64,000 nt of DNA from Spongospora subterranea f. sp. subterranea (taxonomy: Eukaryota > Endomyxa: Phytomyxea > Phytomyxea > Plasmodiophorida). The stretch is taken from NCBI GenBank assembly GCA_049724395.1, contig JAUGWO010000080.1, positions 1-64,000 on the forward strand, given 5' to 3'. The first letter of the stretch is position 1, and each line of letters begins with the position of its first letter. The position numbers and the translations under genes are program-made. The notes beneath the pieces are model-generated. The model did no database searches, was not told the DNA's origin, and was given only the letters and a program-made list of their open reading frames with translations. Shown piece after piece: positions 12,001 to 23,837 of the stretch.

Positions 12001-13437
12001 GAAAACGACAATGGTTTATCAACAAGAAAACGCCTGCGTTGGTTCGACCGACATTCAAATGAGATTTCTGTAACATTGTTTATCGATGCACTTGATCAGC
12101 ACATTCACAATCAGCAGTCCAAAATTGAAAAACCGGTAGAGCGTACGTGGGAGGATAGGTTAATATGCACATTGGTATTGGCCTCAACTGGCGATGTTGT
12201 CAATGGAATCCTTCATGGCTTATGAAGATCCCATCAACGAGATCTAAGTTTGGATCTGAAACCTGCAGAGGCAACACACCTCCTTGAGCTAACACAAACT
12301 ACAGGCATCTAGGCACCGTGCCGGTACACAATTCGGAATGGGAATGAATCGGTAGAATCACTGCCACCAGGAATTCTAGACGCTTTCGCACTGGAGAATA
12401 CAACGCGAAACTTATCATCAACTTCGTGATTGACTTGGGAAATTCGGAAAGGTCTGGACTCTGGAGCATCTCCATCCGTCCTCGGGCTATTCCTATTCTA
12501 TTCTATGGCGCTAATCTCCAACCCGAAGTTATTTGCATTCTATTCTATTTTTTAGGGCAATATCGAATTTACCGTGCTCACCTTTGTTATCGTTGTTCAA
12601 ACTGTCACATAAAATCACTGCAGTTCGTAGAACGGTGGACGTGGTTCACGGCTTCTGCCATCCGCATTGAACCAACGCGGGAATTGATTGACGACTCAAA
12701 GTGGTAGACTAGATTTTCTTCAATGAAGCGTTTCCTCTTGTCCCAAATAATCAGAGATGGGTAGATGATCGAGAGAAACGGCGTAAAGCTCAGGCTATTG
12801 CTGAAGGCGTTGCTCGGTTAGTACGTACGCCGCGAGATGTTCCCTCAGCTCCATTTGCAATCTCTGCAGCTTATGATGTCCACGAATTCTATGCCTTCAC
12901 AATCCAGCATACCTCGTGAAATCGTAATTGAAGCGTTCCAGCGTCAGTTGCATCGGCGGCTGATGAAAGAACTGTTGGAAACTGTTCAGCAATTCGATTG
13001 CGTGCGTTCAGCAGACGGCTGGTTTTTATTGAACAATGATGTGGGAAATGCGATCGAAAGCGATTTTTTCTATTTTCATGAATTGCTTGCAAATTTGAAT
13101 ATGGAGCTACCATGCTCAATATTCCGGATGAATATCAATACGTTCGATAACTGGATTCGCCAGAAATCTATTACGAAAAATGGTTCCATTACGTTGAGGA
13201 GTTCACTGTGGCGGTCATGTTATCATCTGTTCCTGAATCGTTTCGAGACAACTACAAATCTGTTGATTCATCCAGCAAAATATATGTTGACTCCAAATAC
13301 CTTGTTAAGAATTCAGACAAGGTGCATGTTTCAGCAGTTTCGTCTGGGAGCCGTCATAAGCATAAGAAGGTGGCAACTATTTCTGAAAACATTATCTATC
13401 TTCGAAGAATTCGAAAACTGTTGGGTCAGGAAGCAAG
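12001..13437. other. Unassigned region with an open frame at 12837-13556
   Basis: The + frame 12837-13556 is 239 codons long but matches no family I recognise. A second + frame at 13208-13441 leads directly into the pogo-like fragment and may be its N-terminal part. The frame 11770-12225 overlaps the inverted repeat. I see no splice pattern that unites them. Confidence 0.25.
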
Positions 13438-13728
13438 GTGAAATATCAAGAACAGGAAACATTTATCATCGAGCATGTCGTGGAGCGATGGGAGACCGGC
13501 AATCCACTAAGCCGATCAACAGCGTATCATCTTCTGATATCTCACTTCGGCAATGAGTCAGAGGAAATCCGGACACAATTTGAGCCGAAGATGGGGATTC
13601 ACTCTGGTAGTATCACCCCAGCGTTGTCGCATTGGCTCACCAGAGTGCTGTCGCGACATCGATTTTCGATCCGAAAAGAATCTATTTCTCAAACGGTTCC
13701 GGTTAACTGGCTTCACGTTTGTATCTAG
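13208..13728 (+). mobile_element. pogo/CENP-B-like transposase fragment (DNA-binding part)
   Basis: The open frame 13438-13728 reads ETFIIEHVVERWETGNPLSR and then SHWLTRVLSRHRFSIRKESI, followed by SQTVPVNW. This follows the CENP-B-type helix-turn-helix found in Tc1/mariner-pogo transposases: an acidic start, a WL-F-RH-S-R core and then Q-lP--W. No DDE catalytic part follows, so this is a truncated relic. The upstream frame 13208-13441 is probably part of the same element. The family assignment rests on motif memory only. Confidence 0.45.
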
Positions 13729-14110
13729 TCTACCGCTCTCATTCGTCAAACAAGGCGCGATTGGTCAATGCGGATGAATTTAGATATTATCTGGCCAAAC
13801 ACGAGGACAATGGCGTTTATATATCATTGCTAGAAAACCAGCGATCGTTAGACCTCGAATAGCATTTCATATGTTCAACGACATCAACACAAGAAGAAAA
13901 CACTCTATTTTCGAAGTCAACTTGATCTTATGAGCGATAGAATTTTGAAAAGGTGCCTCTGAAACATAATAAAAAAAATCACGATCTGACCCTGAATTTG
14001 GCAACCTTTAATATTAACAAAATCACCTTTGAAAATCGGAAATGCTGATTATTTTGTTAAGCACGGTAGTTGGTAACCAGCAAATACCAACTCAAGAAAT
14101 GAAACGTACA
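13729..14110. other. Spacer ending in an inverted 28-bp unit
   Basis: No gene is seen. At 14083-14104 the sequence AATACCAACTCAAGAAATG is the reverse complement of the unit of the 8822-11214 minisatellite. It lies immediately before the next minisatellite. Confidence 0.6.
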
Positions 14111-16769
14111 AACCTCAGAATAAATGACACGTGTCATTTATTTGGGTCATCGTTTCCCTCAGACCTCAGAATAAATGATTCCCTCAGACCTTAGAATAAA
14201 TGATTCCCTCAGACCTCAGAATAAATGATTCCCTCAGACCTTAGAATAAATGATTCTTTCAGACCTCAGAATAAATGACACGTCAGATGCCATTTGCCAT
14301 TTATTTGGGTCATCGTTTCCCTCAGACCTCAGAATAAATGATTCCCTCAGACCTTAGAATAAATGATTCTTTCAGACCTCAGAATAAATGACACGTGCCA
14401 TTTATTTGGGTCATGTTTCCCTCAGACCTCAGAATAAATGATTCCCTCAGACCTTAGAATAAATGATTTAGAATCAGAATAAATGATTCCCTCAGACCTT
14501 AGAATAAATGATTCCCTCAGACCTTAGAATAAATGATTCCCTCAGACCTCAGAATAAATGACACGTGTCATTTATTTGGGGTCAGATCAGATTTTCCCTC
14601 AGACCTTAGAATAAATGATTCCCTCAGACCTTCAGAATAAATGATTCCCTCAGACCTCAGAATAAATGATTCCCTGAGACCTTAGAATAAATGATTCCCT
14701 CAGACCTCAGAATAAATGATTCCCTCAGACCTCAGAATAAATGATTCCCTCAGACCTCAGAATAAATGATTCCCTCAGACCTCAGAATAAATGATTCCCT
14801 CAGACCTCAGAATAAATGATTCCCTCAGACCTCAGAATTTAAATGATTCCCTCAGACCTCAGAATAAATGGGATTCCCTCAGACCTCAGAATAAATGATT
14901 CCCTCAGACCTTAGAATAAATGATTCCCTCAGACCTCAGAATAAATGATTCCCTCAGACCTTAGAATAAATGATTCCCTCAGACCTCAGAATAAATGACA
15001 CGTGCCATTTATTTGGGTCATCGTTTCCCTCAGACCTCAGAATAAATGATTCCCTCAGACCTTAGAATAAATGATTCTTTCAGACCTCAGAATAAATGAC
15101 ACGTGCCATTTATTAAATGTTTCCCTCAGACCTCAGAATAAATGATTCCCTCAGACCTTAGAATAAATGATTCCCTCAGACCTCAGAATAAATGATTCCC
15201 TCAGACCTTAGAATAAATGATTCCCTCAGACCTTAGAATAAATGATTCCCTCAGACCTCAGAATAAATGACACGTGTCATTTATTTAAATGTTTCCCTCA
15301 GACCTCAGATTAAATGATTCCCTCAGACCTTAGAATAAATGATTCCCTCAGACCTCAGAATAAATGATTCCCTGAGACCTTAGAATAAATGATTCCCTCA
15401 GACCTCAGAATAAATGATTCCCTCAGACCTCAGAATAAATCTATTCCCTCAGACCAGAATAAATGATTCCCTCAGACCTCAGAATAAATGACACGTGTCA
15501 TTTATTTGGGTCATCGTTTCCCTCAGACCTCAGATTAAATGATTCCCTCAGACCTTAGAATAAATGATTCCCTCAGACCTTAGAATAAATCAGAATAAAT
15601 GACACGTGTCATTTATTTGGGTCATCGTTTCCCTCAGACCTCAGATTAAATGATTCCCTCAGACCTTAGAATAAATGATTCCCTCAGACCTCAGAATAAA
15701 TGATTCCCTCAGACCTCAGAATAAATGATTCAGACCTCAGAATAAATGATTCCCTCAGACCGTAGAATAAATGATTCCCTCAGACCTCAGAATAAATGAT
15801 TCCCTCAGACCTTAGAATAAATGATTCCCTCAGACCTCAGAATAAATGATTCCCTCAGACCTTAGAATAAATGATTCCCTCAGACCTCAGAATAAATGAT
15901 TCCCTCAGACCTTAGAATAAATGATTCCCTCAGACCTCAGAATAAATGATTCCCTCAGACCTTAGAATAAATGACTCAGACCTCAGAATAAATGATTCCC
16001 TCAGACCTTAGAATAAATGATTCCCTCAGACCTTAGAATAAATGATTCCCTCAGACCTCAGAAATAAATAATTTATGGGATTCCCTCAGACCTCAGAATA
16101 AATGATTCCCTCAGACCTTAGAATAAATGATTCCCTCAGACCTCAGAATAAATGATTCCCTCAGACCTTAGGGTCAGACCTTAGAATAAATGATTCCCTC
16201 AGACCTCAGAATAAATGATTCCCTCAGACCTTAGAATAAATGATTCCCTCAGACCTCAGAATAAATGATTCCCTCAGACCTTAGAATAAATGATTCCCTC
16301 AGACCTTAGAATAAATGATTCTTTCAGACCTCAGAATAAATGATTCCCTCAGACAGAATAATTTATTCCCTCAGACCTCAGAATAAATGATTCCCTCAGA
16401 CCTTAGAATAAATGATTCCCTCAGACCTCAGAATAAATGACACCCTCACGTGTCATTTATTTCAGACCTTAGAATAAATCATTTATTCAGACCTCAGAAT
16501 AAATTTATTCTCCCTCAGAATAAATCATTTCCCTCAGACCTGAGAATAAATGATTCCCTCAGACCTTAGAATAAATGATTCCCTCAGACCTCAGAATAAA
16601 TGACACGTGTCATTTATTTGGGTCATCGTTTCCCTCAGACCTCAGAATAAATGATTCCCTCAGACCTTAGAATAAATTCAAGGTCTGAGGGAATCATTTA
16701 TTCCCTCAGACCTCAGAATAAATGATTCCCTCAGACCTCAGAATAAAAGATTCCTCAGACCTTAGAATA
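14111..16769. repeat. 25-bp minisatellite with interspersed palindromes
   Basis: The unit is about ATTCCCTCAGACC then TCAGAATAAATG, alternating CTCAG and CTTAG variants. At intervals it is interrupted by a second block containing the palindrome AAATGACACGTGTCATTT followed by ATTTGGGTCATCG. This block recurs near 14120, 14555, 15265, 15485, 15600 and 16590. The unit contains stop codons in all contexts, so it is not coding. From 16680 onward the orientation starts to flip. Confidence 0.95.
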
Positions 16770-16849
16770 AATGACATGCCGTTTATTCTGAGGTCTGAGG
16801 GAAACGATGACCCAAATAAATGACACGTGTCATCTATTCTGAGGTCTGC

Positions 16850-17255
16850 GGTCATTGACAGCATCGATCTGGCCATGTTGATTATAAACTGCTGTAGCTC
16901 AGACATTAGAGAAAACGAACAACGGTACGTAAACCGAGAAAAGTGTGTGAGAGAGAACAGAGATGAGTCAGATGACCAAATAAATGACACGTGTTATTTA
17001 TTCTGAGGTCATCGTTCCACGAGCCAATTGTACATTGGTTGAGCCAAGTCCTTGCGCTCTCGTAGTACGGTCATCTGCTAAGTGAACAACCTCAGACCTC
17101 AGAATAAATAACACGTGTCATTTATTTGGGTCATTTAACTCATCTCCGTCCTCTCTCACACACTTTCTCGGTTTACTTACCGTTGCTCGTTTTCTCTAAT
17201 GTCTGAGCTACAGCAGTTTATAATCAACATGGCCAGATCGATGCTGTCAATGACC
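16850..17255. repeat. Large inverted repeat (hairpin) at the MULE 5' end
   Basis: The left arm 16850-17006 is the reverse complement of the right arm 17088-17255, with about 80 bp between. The right arm includes the start of the MULE reading frame (MSELQQFIINMARSMLSMTA). The left arm therefore encodes the same N-terminus on the minus strand. Arm identity is high, with only scattered differences. The arms could be a terminal inverted repeat of the MULE or a fold-back duplication. Confidence 0.85.
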
Positions 17256-20200
17256 GCCCCTGACGGGGTGCGTCCCAATGAAGCACGGCTTGACGAACTG
17301 ACGCGTCGCATTCGCACTGGCTCGCCAACCGATGTTGATTCGCCACCACAAACACATCAAACTCTAATCAAGTCGCCTCCTGCGTCAGCTACCGAATCAT
17401 CATCAGCAAAATCGCCACATTGTGCACCAATCCCTGTACCGATGCCAGCGACTCCAAATACGTCGGATTCGGAGTATCCCGAAGGCAGCGTTCAGTTCCG
17501 GAATGCAATTCCTGAAGAATACGGGCCGCGAGATGTTGGTGGTGTCGACTGGGCCATGGTCGGTGCATGGCCTGACACATTTTTCAAAGTGTGTCGAGGC
17601 AACTATCAATGTCCCGTCGCTACATGCGATGTCTCTGAACGACTACGTATTCCAAGGGGAAGCAAAAGAAGTCATCGCCTCCCATGCCGACAGACACGCA
17701 ATGCCCGGCTCATAAAAAGCGCCTCCATCTCGTCTCATGTGGTGCCATCCTTAAACCGGTTCAGACCGAGCGTTCTATTGCTTTTCACCATTCCGGTCAC
17801 CATCCACACCGCCGCCCACATCTCATTCGTGCTAATCTGGCATCGCGAATTCAGTTTGAGGACATAGTCAAGACGGCGCCAGAGGCGCGTCCCAAAAACG
17901 TACAGATAGGTACGTTCTCACGACCCGCAATGAGTGACATTCACCCGGCGTTCGTTAACCTTTGTCGATTGGCGTATTTTAGAAACAAGGTATTGGCACG
18001 GAAGAAGCCGGTATCGTCGCTCGGAAGCGTGGCGGCGTTTGAGGCGAATCTCGGTATGAAAATTGTTACAAGCACCAGCTTGGCAATGGAAGACGGGCAC
18101 ATCGTGCTGATGACGCCATTCATGCAAGAGCGGTTAACGGAGCGTCAGTCGTCACTTCAAACTGATACGATCGAAGGATTTTTGTTCGACGAACATTATC
18201 CGACAGCCAATGTCACTATCCAGTTATCAATCAAAACATTCCATTCGCGATCTCATTGTTACTGGGAAAGTCGACGTTACATTACGCTGCTCACTTCGGT
18301 GTAATATTTCGAGCGTTGGAGATGCCCAATGATCTCAATGTTTGTGAGGCTGATCCTGAGAAGTCATTTCCGGGAATGACGTGCGACTTTTCGGACGCCG
18401 AGCGCAGCGGGTTCGAAAACGCTTTGCGAAATCACTGCACAGTTCCAAGCGATGAACCCATCGAAGGACGCTGACAAGGGTGCAGAGAATTCCGGCTTAA
18501 TTCCACTCCATACTCAACGCGAATTTCACCGGGCGGTATGTGCCCTGTTGGACGACATCGACATCAATGAGTTTTCAGGTTCGGGTTCTCGTCATTGTTG
18601 AGGCGTTCCCCAAGATCAAACGCTGGATGGGATGGCACATAGTACGTGGGAAGTTCATCTTTCCGGCGATGGCCAGTCCGGACGCCGTCGCTGCCATCAA
18701 TCTAACGACTATTGCGCAAGAATGCATCGGAGGCGATTTTCAGCATTGTTCGTCAAAACCAAGACCATCTTTCTCCGAATGTCTGGATCACACGTACCGC
18801 TACGTGAAACAGGTTGAGATTGATCATAAGCTGGCCCTGCAAGGTGTAGCGCTGCGTTATGCCAAATCAACAACGAAGCGAAAAACCCCATATAGCAATG
18901 ATGGTCGACCTCCAGACACTTCGCAACAGCTTATTGGTAAGAATCGCATTGGTCGTCCCAAAGGCCCACGGAACGTCGTCCCGAAGATGGGCAGCGAAGT
19001 CGACTGGAAAACGTTTGGAATCCCTTTGGAGCTTCAAGTACGGCAATGATTTTACCGCTGTCAATACTTGTGCCATGGACACTGCTTTGATGACAATATA
19101 TTTGTTGAATAATTACGCTGGCCTGACGAAGGCGAACGATGTGGAGAACCTACGAACAGTTCTCCGCCTAATTGGAGACGAGGACTACGCCCAAGCACGC
19201 TTCATGTGGTGTACAAATGTGATGAACGTGAGCACATCGGGAAGACATGACATGTGGGGCCATGTCGAAGACGCCGTCATTCATTACTGCCCAGAGTTGT
19301 TCATGTACAGGACAACCTGGGACAGCTTATGCTCTTCTGATTACTGTCCACATCCGAGCGACAATCGGTCTCACATTGGCAAGCGTAGTACTATCTACAA
19401 TGACCTCGTTACGGAAAAATTGATAGGCAATTGCACCCGCCGTCAAGATGCCTTCTATTCAACCAAGCCGCACTCGATTCGTATTTCGAGCAAATGGACG
19501 GTCTTTGCGATAGGACGACAACGCACACCGTTGCACTTCATTCATCTGTACCTGATGGGGCATTCATTCTCGACCCCAGTTCAATGTACCAATTGAACGA
19601 AGAATCGGACGAGTTTGACACCGTCCCTACTTACAGATGCAGAGGCACTCGCACGATTCAGAAACGGATCATGCTCAACTATCCACCTTTGCTTTTTGTT
19701 CTCATCCCTTTGCTCCCAGAACAGCGAGAAAATGAACCGTCTGAACGCATGAAGTCGCCGACTGCGATTCGATTGGGCAGTTCAACCTTGCTGCCATTTT
19801 CTATACGAACTCCTCAGGCAATCATTTCGTTTCCCACACGTTTTTGAATGGACAGCCGATATTCTACGACGACATGAGAACACCAAATTTGCGATGGCAA
19901 ACGCTTGACGCCTGCCACACAACGAGCTATCCAGTCACTCACATCTTGTACATGCGACCCAAGCGTGAAACGGTCGAAGTTGGCGTCGACCGCCCGTCAT
20001 CACCATTATCGACGACGTCCGACGAAGAAGGCTCGTCATCATCGTCGTCCACTTCTTCATCAAAGAAAGTCCACATTATCAGCAAAAAAGGTAGCCACCG
20101 CCGCGACGATAACGCCTCCGTGAAGGCGCTGTTTCGCATAGTAGTTCCACAGAAAACTGCAGGCCCAAAACGACAACGCTATCCCATTGACATCTTGATG

Positions 20201-20340
20201 CAAGTTGTCGGGCAAAGAGGCAAGTTCCCAAATGTAGCAAGTGCGGGAAGCTGTTCGATCGGGTGAACGACGCGCTGTGCACCGGTACATCACTGATGTG
20301 ACACGGGATTTCAAGCGGTGCTTTTCTATCATGCAGCAAA
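17199..20340 (+). mobile_element. Mutator-like (MULE) transposon with zinc finger, DDE region and peptidase-like tail
   Basis: Segments in order: an N-terminal low-complexity part (17199-17520). A zinc-finger region with NYQCPVATCD, CPAHKKRLHLVSCGA and HHSGHHPHRRPH (about 17590-17830), similar to the WRKY-GCM1/FLYWCH fingers of MULEs. A transposase core, with LFDEHYPTANVT near 18185 and FPGMTCDFSDAERSGFENAL near 18368-18430, the latter matching the MULE pattern of a conserved DFS before an aromatic-rich helix. A basic linker. A cysteine-peptidase-like region (19030-19960). A Ser/Asp/Glu-rich tail (about 20000-20090). The frame changes about six times across the element. Not all changes fit introns, so it is probably decayed. 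The 5' end lies in the hairpin at 16850-17255; no 3' terminal repeat was found. Confidence 0.7.
19030..19960 (+). pseudogene. Ubiquitin-hydrolase-like (C19-type) peptidase region of the MULE
   Basis: An NTC box, AVNTCAMDTALMTIYLL at about 19063-19110, resembles the USP cysteine box (N-T-C-x-M-N-S-x-L). About 700 bp downstream, SSGNHFVSHTFLNGQPIFYD at about 19816-19875 resembles the USP histidine box (G-H-aromatic, then YDD). In between are DMWGHVED and CSSDYCPHP, which could be a metal-binding finger. The known MULE-peptidase fusions that I recall carry ULP1-type (C48) proteases, so a C19-like one would be unusual. The cysteine and histidine boxes lie in different frames, so activity is doubtful. 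The role in the element is inferred only. Confidence 0.5.
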
Positions 20341-21000
20341 TCAGTGCCTACAGTGGCTCACAGAACAGCAGACGCTTGTTCTTCCTGAGCTGAAAAAAAT
20401 ACTAAACAAAAAGCAACATTGATATATCCCTATATATGCGCTGGCAGTGTAATCGCAAGCACGGACAGATTGTATTCTGCTGATCTGACACCACTCTAGA
20501 AGTTGGGCTGACCATGTATCGCGTTGGACAACAGTGCATGACCGTAAACCGCCCGGGCTTGCGAATTCACTACCAACGTGCATACATGTATTGATGTTCT
20601 TTATGGTTTAGTACCGTCATCAGCCCGGGCATAACAAACATCTGCCAAATTATCGTGTCGGGCATACCCTGCTACGCGTGTTAGGACCGCAGCGCTGATG
20701 CGGTTAAACGATTTCGTGCCGGTTTCAATTAATTACTTGGTAAGAGTCATTTCTATGTGCCAAAACTGAGTTACCGGTAGTTGGTTTTGAGTTGGTACGT
20801 ACTTGGTACATACATGGCATTTATTTGAAAAGCTGCGTGAGTTACCATTTTTTAGCCAAAAAAAAAACCAACGCGGAGTTCCTATCCGATAGAATTAGGA
20901 TTTTGCGAGCTATTTGGTCCGAAATAGCCAATTCGAAATAGCCAAGAAATTCTATTTCGATTCTACGGATTTACGCAGCCTCCAGCTCACTCTTGTAGAG
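20341..21000. other. Spacer, nothing recognised
   Basis: No convincing gene. Around 20900-20975 there are short inverted words (GAAATAGCCAATTCGAAATAG and similar) that could be the end of the neighbouring Harbinger element, but no matching partner at the far side was found with confidence. Confidence 0.3.
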
Positions 21001-21018
21001 TCTGGGAGCATACAAAAT

Positions 21019-21400
21019 GGGGCGAGGTCCGAGAGGCAAACCATGGAGGGATGAGGAAGACATGATCCCTCGCCAAATTAGCTGTTCATATCAGCCAAGA
21101 TCCGATAACGGGTGCCGACCAAAAGGCAAAGGTTTATTGGTTGGGATCGGATTCTGAATCATTTCAAAACGTTTTTTGGCCCACGACTACCAGAACGGCA
21201 ATGGCAATATCCGGCCGTTGGAAGAACTACAAATAGCTGTTTCGAAATTCGCAGGACATTAACGGTCTGTGCAATCGATAGCACGTTCCAAGTAGAGGGA
21301 GGTTCGTTCGAACACCGCTTCGTCTGAGAATATCTTCACAAAGAGGTACCAAAGTTCGAGAACCTGGTCTCCCTTCGGCCGGGCGATCGAAACGAATGAG
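21019..21400 (+). mobile_element. PIF/Harbinger accessory Myb/SANT-like protein fragment
   Basis: From ATG at 21019 the frame gives GRGPRGKPWRDEEDMI, then a tryptophan-poor but Myb-like stretch. The pattern K-W-T/D-E-E-D, a G-xx-Q/K-G segment, a YW-like segment and IRPLEELQIAVSKFAGH fits the Myb/SANT DNA-binding partner encoded by Harbinger elements. In those elements the partner carries the transposase to the nucleus and to the ends. The frame is interrupted several times. It points toward the transposase at 21860-23068. Confidence 0.45.
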
Positions 21401-21859
21401 AGCAAGCGATGATCTGCTGTCGTCGATCAGTGATGCTTCCGAAGGCATTCGTCGGCCAGTAGGTCAGAGAAGCAAACGCCTTCATGCTGCAAGTGAAAGA
21501 CGGAGTCAACACTGAATCTACCGAAGCCCGATTTATTTTTGAAGCCAGCAGGCGAAATGATCTGCTTGCCGAGCAAAACCGCATCGCAATCTTTGCCATT
21601 GACACGAGTGCGATGAATGAAACAGCAAAGCGTTTCTTCCAAACAAACGTCAACTAGAGATGGCGAAGCTTGTCAAAGAGGCAGAAGAATCAGGTGTCGT
21701 TTTCCACGATGCTGCCTAGGGTTACTAATGAATTGCCCAATATTTGTTCCACTGTTGGGCTGCAATATGCCAGTTGTGTTTAATGAGATCTGATGCCTTT
21801 AAAAATGTGTCGTTTTGTCACGAGCCTCGTGCATCGAACTGATGCTGGCGATCAACGAC

Positions 21860-23068
21860 CTAGGGTGAAGTTCGATATCTGTAGGCTCGTCAATGGTAAT
21901 CAAGTAGTCAGGCTGCTCATGTTGATGCTGACGAACACGATTGCGAGTTCCTGCAGCACCGATATCGTAATCGCAACCTCAGCCAGATTTTTCATTCCCC
22001 TTTCGTCTTCGACTATCATATTGTGAAGAAGAATGCATGCAGTCATGATAGCGTTCAGTTTCTTGGTGCTCCAACTTCGTCCCGGGTTCCTGACAATGGC
22101 AAAACGGGCCTGCAGAACGTCAAAAGCAATCCCGACATCTTTTCTGCAAGATTCTTGCAGCCTGGCAAAAAACTTTCGAGCTGCTCCTTGAGGATCAGGA
22201 ATGGATTTGAGAAAAACGGCCCAGTTCGGGATAAAGACCATAGTAAGGAATTGTGTAAGCATTGCCATTAATTTGATACGAAATTGATGGCATAGACCCG
22301 TTGATCAATGAATGAAGTAATGTTAATCGTTGCAGAACGTTAATGTAATTCAATGCGCCCAGGCATTTCAAAGAAGGCGTGCCAAAACCATAAATCATAC
22401 GATACTGCAGCATCCAGGACAATAGAGGTGCCTTTCATGCCTCTATAAGACCCTTGCCATGCCTTGGGACAATTATGCCAAAGCCAACTGTAACAATCGA
22501 TGGACCCAATCGTACCAGGAAACCCTCGTTTCCATTCTGCTGTATCATTCTTTTCAGATCGTCAATAGTTCGCCAAAGGCTGCAATCACTGCATTGCAAA
22601 AGTGATCCAAACAATCACTCGCTGAAGACTCGCTTATCCGAACATACTCGTCGACTGCATCGTAACTGCACCCATAAGCCAGAATTCATATCGCAGCAAC
22701 CGTTTTCTGTAATGTGCTCAGCCCCAATTTTCCAATGGCATCGCGCTTTTGCACGAAATAATGGTCTTGCTCCTCAAATACGTGCGACTATCCTCAAGAA
22801 AAGTGTTCGCCGCGTACGGAATCTGCGACAAAACAAACTGTCATCGTCTCCGAGAATTAATCCTCAAAGATACGTCGATGTCCGCCTTCGTGATCGCCAT
22901 CTGCGATTGGAGCCCGGCCTGGACGCGAGCCCCCTTGCACAAAACCATGAAGCAATCTTGCTCGGTTTTCCTACACACCCTTTGTTTATCATTCTCTTGC
23001 CAATTTTGCTGGCGTGAATGCTGGAACCATGCAGGGAGACCACTCATTGAACAGAAGTTGATTTTCAA
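21860..23068 (-). mobile_element. PIF/Harbinger (ALP1-like) DDE transposase, inactive
   Basis: On the minus strand, 22422-22195 gives GALNYINVLQ, YQINGNAYTIPYYGLYPE and more. Then 22268-21900 gives QESCRKDVGIAFDVLQARFA, W-xx-KKLNAIMTACILLHNMI and VEDERG. These are the hallmark blocks of the PIF/Harbinger nuclease (DDE_Tnp_4). Family members read NDIN and RKDVERAFG at the catalytic aspartate and glutamate. Here these are NYIN and RKDVGIAFD, so both acidic residues are lost. 23068-22841 probably covers the N-terminal helical part. Together with the frame breaks, this marks a dead copy. Confidence 0.75.
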
Positions 23069-23160
23069 AAATGAAAAATAGGAAAAAAATGGCGGTAGGG
23101 TATCCTCTAACTTGAAGTTATCTATTTAGTCCGTGGCGCACAAAATTAACTGAATAGAAA

Positions 23161-23535
23161 ATAGAATAGATCCAAGCGAAGGATCGCCGGTCCTTGGCTG
23201 GTCTCCAGTCCGTGATCCGGACTTTGTCAAATGATAAGTGTGTATATTTCACTACGTGTAGGCCGCGTCAAATACCCATGAAATACAGTATTTGGACCGA
23301 TGGTCCATAGTCACAACTCACAACTGTAGCCTGTATGAGTGTACATAGGTATCCACACACACATCCCGATTTCACTGTTTTCCGAAAGACAACACTGTCC
23401 ATTCCCTATTGGCTTCTGCAGTCCTGCTCGCCGTCCTTTACCTTGTTGATGGCGAGTGGTAGTTCTCTGAGCTTCCTGCGGCTTTGGGGAACGCATTCCT
23501 AAACATAACGATGCGAGAGGATGCACTCACGCAGC
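23161..23535. other. Spacer, nothing recognised
   Basis: No gene, tandem repeat or element border could be supported here. Short open frames on both strands look random. Confidence 0.3.
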
Positions 23536-23760
23536 ATTCATATTCGACCCATCGAATACTTCCAAAGCCTATTCGTGCCGCTATGATGAGTTTGTACAGT
23601 GGTGCGTCACATTAAGGGGTTTCCAGATGACTCCATTGCCACCGGTGATAAGCTTCACCTGTTTCTGGAGGAACAGGTTTTCGGAGGCGTTCTCGAAAGC
23701 GCCGACGAAATGCCACAGATTTGATTCTAACTGCTGGGAAGTCAACAATCCCTGGGAATG
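23536..23760 (+). mobile_element. Crypton/Ndc10-like N-terminal domain fragment
   Basis: Two adjoining + frames read FDPSNTSKAYSCRYDEFVQW and PDDSIATGDKLHLFLEEQVF. The pattern Y-x-x-F-x-x-W, D-x-x-V-T-x-x-K-L-x-x-F-L is what I associate with Crypton-type tyrosine recombinases and the related Ndc10/GCR1-like DNA-binding domain. There is a one-nucleotide frame break between the two halves and no recombinase catalytic domain follows. The assignment is tentative. Confidence 0.3.
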
Positions 23761-23837
23761 TGAAGGCCATGGTGGATTTGTGGCGGAGGAAGCGAGACAG
23801 CGACGCCTGCGTTCCCCTGCATGTTGTGTTCTGTCGG

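Noticed and set aside
14111-16769. CRISPR array
   Set aside because: Units are contiguous with no unique spacers, the host is eukaryotic and no cas genes are present.
20900-23110. Terminal inverted repeats of the Harbinger element
   Set aside because: Only weak partial matches between about 20905-20935 and 23105-23150; not convincing by eye.
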